This document shows, in pieces, positions 1-7,002 of a DNA stretch of 7,002 bases. The notes beneath the pieces were generated by a model that searched no databases, had not been told where the DNA came from, and was given only the letters and a program-made list of their open reading frames with translations. A program made the translations under genes and the position numbers. Positions within the stretch are counted from its first letter, which is position 1; each line of letters starts with the position of its first letter. Source of the stretch: Burkholderiales bacterium (lineage in GTDB: Bacteria; Pseudomonadota; Gammaproteobacteria; Burkholderiales; Usitatibacteraceae); assembly GCA_025936275.1 (NCBI GenBank), contig JAICTR010000153.1, positions 1-7,002 on the forward strand, given 5' to 3'.

Positions 1-932
1 AGGCGCGTCACCGCGATGCGCGCCGCGCGTGCGGCCTTCGGCGTCGCGTGCGCCTCGATCGCCTTCGCGATCTCGCGCCGGATGAGCCGCGGCATCGCCT
101 CGACCAGGCCCCCGCCCAGCACCACCATGTCGGGATTGAGGAAGTCGACGAAGTTGGAGATCGCGGCGCCCACCACGCGCGCGCGGCTCCTCACCAGCTT
201 CTCCACCGCCTTGTCGCCGCCGCGGATCGCCTCCGCGAGGTCGCCGCTCTTGATGTCGGTGACGTCGGTGCCGGCCTTCTCGCGCAGCTTCGGCGCCCAG
301 CGCTTGGCGGCGAGCGCCGCCGCGTCGCCCGCGATCGCGGTGCGGCTCGCGACGTTGTCGAGGATCTCGGGACGCGCCGCCTCTTCCGGCTGGCCGGAGG
401 CGTGCAGCACGTAGTTGCCGATGTCGCCCGCGAGGCCGGAGGCGCCGAGGTAGATGCGCCGGTCGATCGCGACCGCCCCGCCCACGCCGGTGCCGATGAA
501 GACGCCGATCACGTGCCGCGCCTTCTTCGCGACGCCGAGCGTGAGCTCGCCGTAGAGCCCGGCCTGCACGTCGTTGCCGACGAAGACCTTCGCGCCGGTG
601 AGCTTCTCCAGCCGCGCGCGGAACGGATAGTCGTCGAGGAACGCGATGTTGGGCGAGGAGCGCACCACGCCTTCGCGCATGTCGATGTCGCCCGCGCATC
701 CCACGCCCACCGCGCGCAACGCGAGCCCGCGGCGCCGCGCTTCCTCCACCAGCGAGCGCACCGTCTTGCGCAGGTCGCGCGTGAACGCCTTCACGCCGCC
801 CTTGTCCGGATGGGTGCGCAACTTTTCCTGCGCGACGATCTCGAACCTGTCGTCGAAGAGCGCGTAGAGGCTCTTCGTGCCGCCGATGTCGATGCCGAGG
901 GTTGCGGAGCGTGCGTTCTTCCCCAAGGGCAT
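1..932 (-). CDS. ROK-family sugar kinase-like protein (glucokinase-type), C-terminus cut by left window edge
   Basis: About 310 codons are visible on the minus strand with no stop; the C-terminus lies beyond base 1. The ATG at 932-930 places the phosphate-binding motif GIDIGGTK at residues 13-20, normal for this family. Further ROK marks are VGVGCAGDID (75-84), the catalytic-Asp region VGNDVQAGLYGE (118-129, D121 the likely base) and the second glycine-rich loop IGTGVGG (146-152). A conserved segment, FLNPDMVVLGGGL, lies near the left edge. ROK proteins are cytosolic ATP-dependent hexose kinases or, with an added HTH domain, repressors; no HTH is present, so a kinase is favoured. Oddly, where most ROK kinases have GEIGH followed by a CxCGxxGC zinc motif, this protein has GDIGN (169-173) and no cysteines after it. 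Substrate is unknown; glucose is a guess from the glycogen neighbours. The Shine-Dalgarno is weak: only a G-run directly abutting the ATG. The gene is divergent from the operon to its right. Confidence 0.9.
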   Translation of the reverse strand, partial: MPLGKNARSATLGIDIGGTKSLYALFDDRFEIVAQEKLRTHPDKGGVKAFTRDLRKTVRSLVEEARRRGLALRAVGVGCAGDIDMREGVVRSSPNIAFLDDYPFRARLEKLTGAKVFVGNDVQAGLYGELTLGVAKKARHVIGVFIGTGVGGAVAIDRRIYLGASGLAGDIGNYVLHASGQPEEAARPEILDNVASRTAIAGDAAALAAKRWAPKLREKAGTDVTDIKSGDLAEAIRGGDKAVEKLVRSRARVVGAAISNFVDFLNPDMVVLGGGLVEAMPRLIRREIAKAIEAHATPKAARAARIAVTR

Positions 933-982
933 CCCCCGGCGATGTGGTTCACGAAAGACCGGTCGCGGAGGCCCGGGGTTCA
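933..982. promoter_or_regulatory. Short divergent intergenic spacer between the ROK gene and the HAD-NTPase gene
   Basis: Only 50 bp separate the two divergent start codons, so 5' signals for both genes must lie here or inside the opposing coding regions. It contains an 8-bp palindrome GACCGGTC at 957-964, almost exactly central, and two copies of GGTTCA at 946-951 and 977-982, offset by 31 bp (about three helical turns). I cannot identify convincing -35/-10 boxes. A GGAG at 967-970 lies 12 nt before the rightward ATG, a long spacing for a Shine-Dalgarno. Regulatory meaning is inference; short palindromes are expected by chance in GC-rich DNA. Confidence 0.35.
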
Positions 983-2410
983 ATGCGCTACACCGCGCTC
1001 GCCGTCGATTACGACGGCACCCTCGCGCACGACGGCGCGGTGCCGCCGCACGTCGTGGACGGACTCGCGCGCCTGCGCGCCACCGGCCGCAAGCTCCTCC
1101 TCGTGACCGGACGCGAGCTCGAGGACCTGCTCGCCATCTTCCCCGAGATCGCGCTCTTCGATCGCGTCATCGCGGAGAACGGCGCGCTCCTCTACCGGCC
1201 GCAAAGCGGCGAGCGCGAGGCGCTCGGCGATCCGCCGCCCGCGGCCCTCGTCGAGCGGCTGCGCGCGCGCGGCATCCCGGTCTCGGTGGGCCGTTCGATC
1301 GTCGCGACCGTGGTGCCGCACGAGACCGCCGTGATCGAGGCGATCCGCGCGCTGGGCCTCGAGCGCCAGGTGATCTTCAACAAGGGCGCGGTGATGGTGC
1401 TCCCCGCCGGCGTCACCAAGGCGAGCGGGCTCGCCGTGGCGCTCGAGGAGCTCGCGCTCTCGCCGCGCAACCTCGTCGCCGCGGGCGACGCCGAGAACGA
1501 CCACGCGCTCCTCGATTCGGCCGAATACTCGGTCGCGGTCGCGAACGCCATCGAGACGCTCAAGGAGAAGGCCGACCGCGTGACGCGCGAGCCGCGCGGC
1601 GAGGGCGTGCTCGAGGTGGTCGCGGACCTGATCGAGTCGGACCTCGAGCGCTCGCCGCCGCGCGTGCCGCGCCGCATGCTCCTCCTCGGGCGCGATGCGC
1701 GCGGCGAGCCGGTGGCGCTTCCCGCAGCCGGCGTCTCGATGGTGGTCGCCGGCGCGCGGGCAAGCGGCAAGACCGCGGTCGCGAAGGCGCTGCTGCAAGC
1801 AGCCGCCGCGCTCGGCTACCAGTCGTGCGTGATCGACACGCGCGGGCAATACGCCGATCTCGCCGCCGCGGTCGCGATCGGCGGCACGGCGCCCGACGTC
1901 ATGGAAGCGCTCACCGCGCTCGGCAAGCCCGGCCTCGACGCGGTGGTCTCGCTCGCCGCGCTCGCCGAGGCGAAGCGCGCGCGCTTCCTCGCCGAGCTCA
2001 CGCGGCGCCTGGCCGCGCTGCAGGAATCCACCGGCCGCCCGCATTGGCTCGTGGTGGACGAGGCGGAGCACGCGCTTCCCGCGCGCGGGCTCAGGGACGA
2101 GGTGGCGCTGCCCGCGGCGCAGAACACGATCCATGTCGCCACCGATCCCGCGCGATTGCCGGCCGACCTCCTCGCCGGCGCGACCGTCTTCGTCGCGACC
2201 GGCGAAGGCGCGGGCGGTGTGCTCGCGGCGCTCGCGACCGCGATCGACATCCCCGCGCCGCCGGAGGCCCTGCGCGATCCGCGCCCCGGCGAGGCGCTGG
2301 TGTGGCCGCGGCGCTCCGGCGATGCGCCGTTGCTGGTCGAGCTCGCGATGCCCGATCGCGCGCGCGACCGCGAGCGCCACGACGTAGGACGCCTCCTACG
2401 GCGTGCGTGA
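983..2410 (+). CDS. Two-domain protein: HAD-superfamily (type IIB-like) phosphatase fused to HerA/DUF87-like P-loop NTPase
   Basis: This is a 475-residue cytosolic protein without signal peptide or membrane segment. Residues 1 to about 220 form a HAD hydrolase: motif I DYDGT (9-13, nucleophile D9, acid D11), motif II VTGRE (41-45), ENGA (65-68), motif III lysine K146 in GVTKASG, and motif IV GDAEND (168-173). The layout resembles Cof-type sugar-phosphate phosphatases. Residues from about 230 form a P-loop domain: Walker A GARASGKT (256-263), a VIDTRGQY strand (282-289), and Walker B LVVDE (355-359) inside GRPHWLVVDEAEH, typical of HerA/DUF87-type ATPases. ATG 983 is chosen because it sets motif I at the usual position; in-frame TTG 902 and GTG 944 lie upstream but would overlap or crowd the divergent gene. 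The phosphatase substrate and the role of the NTPase are unknown. Position before glgC suggests carbohydrate metabolism. The last codons form a hairpin (2383-2400). Confidence 0.88.
   Translation: MRYTALAVDYDGTLAHDGAVPPHVVDGLARLRATGRKLLLVTGRELEDLLAIFPEIALFDRVIAENGALLYRPQSGEREALGDPPPAALVERLRARGIPVSVGRSIVATVVPHETAVIEAIRALGLERQVIFNKGAVMVLPAGVTKASGLAVALEELALSPRNLVAAGDAENDHALLDSAEYSVAVANAIETLKEKADRVTREPRGEGVLEVVADLIESDLERSPPRVPRRMLLLGRDARGEPVALPAAGVSMVVAGARASGKTAVAKALLQAAAALGYQSCVIDTRGQYADLAAAVAIGGTAPDVMEALTALGKPGLDAVVSLAALAEAKRARFLAELTRRLAALQESTGRPHWLVVDEAEHALPARGLRDEVALPAAQNTIHVATDPARLPADLLAGATVFVATGEGAGGVLAALATAIDIPAPPEALRDPRPGEALVWPRRSGDAPLLVELAMPDRARDRERHDVGRLLRRA
2383..2400 (+). repeat. Perfect 7-bp inverted repeat (hairpin) at the 3' end of the HAD-NTPase gene
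   Basis: CGTAGGA (2383-2389) and TCCTACG (2394-2400) are perfect complements around a CGCC tetranucleotide. The stem lies eight bases before the stop codon (2408-2410). Its coding content uses GTA, GGA and CTA, codons that look scarce in this GC-ending gene, which argues against a pure composition effect. No T-run follows, so it does not look like a standard intrinsic terminator; an mRNA 3' stabiliser, attenuator or protein site remains possible. Confidence 0.45.
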
Positions 2411-2534
2411 CGGCGATCGTCCATCATGGAAAGAGGGAGCAGCGCCCGCGGCCGCTGAATCTTTGCGCGCCGCGCCGGGTCGAATCTGCACCCCGGCGAT
2501 GGAAATCGCGAACACAAGAGAACGGGAACACGCG
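2411..2534 (+). promoter_or_regulatory. Intergenic region upstream of glgC (candidate operon leader/promoter)
   Basis: This 124-bp gap is the longest non-coding stretch in the window and looks locally less GC-biased, with runs such as GGAAATCGCGAACACAAGAG. It holds a weak stem CAGCG (2440-2444) with CGCTG (2453-2457) around an 8-nt loop, followed by AATCTTTG, too short a T-run to call a terminator. I cannot assign clear -35/-10 boxes. Just before the glgC ATG, AAGAGA (2516-2521) and GGGA (2524-2527) are the only Shine-Dalgarno candidates, the latter 7 nt from the start. That a glgC promoter lies here is inferred from the gap size, which contrasts with the tight spacing downstream. Confidence 0.4.
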
Positions 2535-3872
2535 ATGGCGCGCACGACGAACGAGCTGCACCCGATCATGCCCGGGCGCCACGGCATGCCGCGTGCGATG
2601 CCGGATCGTTCGACGATGGCGCAGCTCGCGCGGCAGACGGTCGCGGTGGTGCTCGCCGGAGGGCGCGGCTCGCGCCTGGGGCCGCTCACCTCGGGACGCG
2701 CCAAGCCCGCGGTGCCGTTCGGCGGCAAGTTCCGCATCATCGACTTCGCGCTCTCCAACTGCATCAACTCGGGCATCCGCCGCATCGGCGTCGCGACGCA
2801 GTACCATTCCCACGGGCTCATCAACCACGTGCAGAAGGGATGGTCGTTCCTCGACGGACGCTTCAACGAGTTCATCGAGCTCCTGCCCGCGCAGCAGAGC
2901 CACAACTGCGACTGGTACAAGGGCACGGCGGATGCGGTGTACCAGAACCTCGAGGTGCTGCGCCGCCACGCGCCGCGCTTCGTGCTGGTGCTCGCGGGCG
3001 ACCACATCTACAAGATGGATTACACCTGCATGCTCTACGAGCACCTCGACCGCGATGCCGACATGACGGTGGGCTGCGTCGAGGTGCCGGTCGCCGAGGC
3101 CGCGGGCCAGCTCGGCGTGATGGAGGTCGATCGCGGCTTCCGCGTCGTGGGCTTCGAGGAGAAGCCGCCCGAGCCGCGCGCCGTCCCCGGCCGCGACGCC
3201 ACCGCGCTCGGCAGCATGGGCATCTACGTCTTCAACTCGGAGTTCCTCTACGACCAGCTCGTGGAAGACGCGATGGACGGCGATTCCGGCCACGACTTCG
3301 GGCACGACCTCATCCCGCGGCTGCTGCGCGACGGCGCGAGCGTCTACGCGCACCGCCTGCAGGATAGCTGCGCGCAGCTCACCGACGGCGAGCCGTACTG
3401 GCGCGACGTCGGCACGGTGGACGCGTTCTGGGAAGCGAACCTCGAGCTCACGCGCGTCTCGCCGGCGTTGAACCTCTACGACGATGCGTGGCCGATCTGG
3501 ACCTTCCAGGAGCAGCTTCCGCCCGCGAAGTTCGTGTTCGACGAGCAGGGACGGCGCGGCGCGGCGATCGACTCCATGGTCTCCGGCGGCTGCATCGTGA
3601 GCGGCTCGGAGGTGCGCAACTCGCTCCTCTTCTCGCGCGTGCGCGTGCACAGCTACTGCTCGGTGAACGAGGCGGTGCTGCTTCCCGAGGTGGAGGTGGG
3701 CCGCGGCGCGGTGCTCAACCGCGTGGTGGTCGACCAGGGCACGCGCATCCCGCCCGGCCTTCGCGCCGGCGTCGATCCGGCCGAGGACCGCAAGCGCTTC
3801 CACGTCACCGAAAAGGGCGTGACGCTCATCACGCCCTCCATGCTCGGCCAACCCCTGCAGCATCTGCATTGA
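2535..3872 (+). CDS. glgC: Glucose-1-phosphate adenylyltransferase (ADP-glucose pyrophosphorylase)
   Basis: A complete protein of 445 residues (E. coli GlgC has 431). It catalyses ATP + glucose-1-phosphate to ADP-glucose + PPi, the committed step of classical glycogen synthesis, in the cytosol. The nucleotidyltransferase domain shows LAGGRGSRL (40-48), RAKPAVPFGGKFRIIDF (55-71), WYKGTADAV (127-135, Y128 matching E. coli Y114), LAGDHIYK (153-160, D156 matching metal-binding D142), EKP with K210 matching glucose-1-phosphate-binding K195, and SMGIYVF (from S227, matching S212). The C-terminal left-handed beta-helix runs from about 320 and includes SGGCIVSG (350-357) and AVLLPEVEVG. Relative to E. 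coli the activator-site K39 position is G54 (GRAKP), so effector control may differ. ATG 2535 is preferred; GTG 2403 and ATG 2499 are in-frame alternatives that would add a non-conserved, low-complexity N-terminus. First gene of a tight glgC-glgB-glgE cluster. Confidence 0.98.
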   Translation: MARTTNELHPIMPGRHGMPRAMPDRSTMAQLARQTVAVVLAGGRGSRLGPLTSGRAKPAVPFGGKFRIIDFALSNCINSGIRRIGVATQYHSHGLINHVQKGWSFLDGRFNEFIELLPAQQSHNCDWYKGTADAVYQNLEVLRRHAPRFVLVLAGDHIYKMDYTCMLYEHLDRDADMTVGCVEVPVAEAAGQLGVMEVDRGFRVVGFEEKPPEPRAVPGRDATALGSMGIYVFNSEFLYDQLVEDAMDGDSGHDFGHDLIPRLLRDGASVYAHRLQDSCAQLTDGEPYWRDVGTVDAFWEANLELTRVSPALNLYDDAWPIWTFQEQLPPAKFVFDEQGRRGAAIDSMVSGGCIVSGSEVRNSLLFSRVRVHSYCSVNEAVLLPEVEVGRGAVLNRVVVDQGTRIPPGLRAGVDPAEDRKRFHVTEKGVTLITPSMLGQPLQHLH

Positions 3873-3892
3873 GCGTCGCGGGGTTCGACGCC

Positions 3893-5769
<1,877 letters not shown>

Positions 5770-5773
<4 letters not shown>

Positions 5774-7002
5774 ACGACCTCTCGCGCGCGCCGGTGCGCG
5801 AGACGCTCGCGCCGTTCGCCATCATCGAGGACGTGCGGCCGCGCATCGACGACGGCCGCTTCGCCGTGAAGCGCGTGGTGGGCGAGGAGATCGAGGTCTC
5901 GGCGGATGGCTTCGCGCACGGCCACGAGCGCGTCGCGTGCGAGCTGCGCTACCGCGGGCCGGGCGACACGAGCTGGCGTGCGGTGGAGATGGAATCCCTC
6001 GGCAACGACCGCTGGCGCGCGCGCTTCGCGGTCGATCGGCTCGGCACGTGGCAGTACGGCGTCGCGTGCTGGGTCGACCACCTTTCGGCGTGGCGCGACG
6101 CGTTCCTGCGCCGCACCGATCCCGCGGACCTGCGCATGCACGCGCGGATGGGCGCGGAGCTGGTCGATGCGTGCGCCGCGAACGCGCAAGGCGCGGCGCG
6201 CGAAGACCTCGCGCGCTGGGCACGCGCGCTGCGCGAGGAGGACGATCCCGCGCGCCTGCACGAGATCGCCATGGAGCCATCGCGCCTCGAGCTCGCGCGC
6301 CGCCACGCGCCGCGCGCGGGCGCCACGCAGTCGGCGATCTTCCCGGCGTGGGTGGATCGCGAGCGAGCGCGCTTCTCGAGCTGGTACGAATGCTTCCCGC
6401 GCTCGATGTCGCCGCAACCGGGACGCCACGGCACGCTCGCGGACGTCGAGGCGGGCCTCGGCCGCATCGCCGCGATGGGCTTCGACGTGCTCTACCTCCC
6501 GCCGATCCATCCCATCGGCCGCACCAAGCGCAAGGGCCGCAACAACTCGCCGAGCTCCGAGGCGGGCGACGTGGGCAGCCCCTGGGGCATCGGCGCGCGC
6601 GAGGGCGGGCACACCGCGATCCATCCCGAGCTCGGCACGCACGAGGACTTCCGGCGCCTCGCCGCCGCGGCGCGCGAGCGCGGCATGGAGATCGCGTTGG
6701 ACATCGCGCTGCAGGTGACGCCGGACCATCCGTGGGTCACGCAGCATCCCGACTGGTTCAGGCGCCGCCCCGACGGCAGCGTCCAGTTCGCCGAGAACCC
6801 GCCCAAGAAGTACGAGGACATCTACCCGATCGACTTCGAGACGCGCGACTGGCGCTCGCTCTGGCAGACGCTGCGCGAGGTGTTCGAGTTCTGGATCGGC
6901 GAGGGCGTCGAGGTGTTCCGCGTCGACAACCCGCACACCAAGCCTTTCGCCTTCTGGGAGTGGCTGATCGCGGGCATCCATCGCGAGCACCCGCGCGTGA
7001 TC
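5770..7002 (+). CDS. glgE: Alpha-1,4-glucan:maltose-1-phosphate maltosyltransferase (GH13_3), 3' end beyond window
   Basis: The first 411 codons are present; family members are usually about 660-700 residues. GlgE transfers maltosyl units from alpha-maltose-1-phosphate to the non-reducing end of alpha-1,4-glucan, releasing phosphate, in the cytosol. The N-terminal beta and helical domains fill about 1-195 (IEDVRPRIDDGRFAVKRVVGE, 18-38, typical in form). The barrel starts near SSWYECFPRS (203-212), followed by YLPPIHPIGRTKRKGRNN (242-259), GSPWGIGAREGGH, IHPELGTHEDF, the GlgE-specific ENPPKKYEDIYPIDFE (342-357) and VFRVDNPHTKPF (382-393) with nucleophile D386. The window stops just before the expected AEAF segment carrying the acid/base glutamate. 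GTG 5770 is chosen: it overlaps the glgB stop by four bases, has GGAG 8 nt upstream, and gives the right N-terminal length. The overlap suggests translational coupling to GlgB, which branches the linear product of GlgE. Confidence 0.96.

Noticed and set aside
48..1106. Plus-strand open frame (352 codons) across the ROK gene and the spacer
   Set aside because: It is the antisense shadow of the ROK gene and runs through the divergent spacer into the HAD gene; Arg/His/Ala/Asp-rich, with no motif.
980..2380. Long minus-strand open frame (466 codons) opposite the HAD-NTPase gene
   Set aside because: It is rich in Arg, His, Ala and Glu with no recognisable motif; such antisense frames stay open in GC-rich genes whose codons end in G or C. 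The plus-strand frame carries all the HAD and Walker motifs.
2440..2465. CAGCG/CGCTG stem followed by AATCTTTG as an intrinsic terminator of the HAD-NTPase gene
   Set aside because: Only a 5-bp stem with an 8-nt loop and three consecutive T; too weak to call a terminator in GC-rich DNA.
877..3066. Plus-strand open frame (729 codons) spanning the HAD-NTPase gene into glgC
   Set aside because: Off-frame, very Arg-rich translation that crosses two well-supported genes.
2424..3869. Minus-strand open frame (481 codons) opposite glgC
   Set aside because: Shadow of the glgC reading frame, with low-complexity Arg/His/Ala composition and no family motif.

Overview
The window is a GC-rich (roughly 70 % by eye), gene-dense piece of a bacterial chromosome dedicated to glycogen (alpha-glucan) synthesis. 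Codons end almost always in G or C, intergenic gaps are short, and the GlgC sequence aligns along its whole length with proteobacterial ADP-glucose pyrophosphorylases. I would guess a high-GC proteobacterium, possibly betaproteobacterial, but no rRNA or other phylogenetic marker is present, so this is a weak inference.

Layout. At the left edge, on the minus strand, lies a ROK-family sugar kinase-like gene (start at 932, C-terminus beyond base 1). A 50-bp divergent spacer (933-982) separates it from four genes that all read rightwards. These are: a two-domain protein fusing a HAD phosphatase to a HerA/DUF87-like P-loop NTPase (983-2410); after a 124-bp gap, glgC (2535-3872); 20 bp later, glgB (3893-5773); and overlapping it by 4 bases, glgE (5770 to beyond the right edge). 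No gene-free stretch reaches 300 bp. I found no tRNA, rRNA, CRISPR array, insertion sequence or phage gene.

How the genes fit together. GlgC makes ADP-glucose from glucose-1-phosphate and ATP. GlgE extends alpha-1,4-glucan with maltosyl units from maltose-1-phosphate. GlgB introduces alpha-1,6 branches. GlgC and GlgE in one operon suggests that ADP-glucose may feed maltose-1-phosphate (through a GlgM-type enzyme) as well as, or instead of, a classical GlgA synthase. Neither GlgA, GlgM nor TreS/Pep2 is visible here. The ROK kinase could supply hexose phosphate, and the HAD-NTPase fusion may act on a sugar phosphate. Both are inferences from context.

The most unusual items are the HAD-NTPase fusion with both active sites apparently intact; the ROK protein that lacks the usual cysteine zinc motif and has GDIGN where most ROK kinases have GEIGH; a perfect 7-bp hairpin built from codons that look rare here at the end of the fusion gene; and a Gly in GlgC at the position of the E. 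coli activator lysine K39. I see no clearly new multi-gene system; this is mainly a recognisable glycogen operon with some unusual parts.
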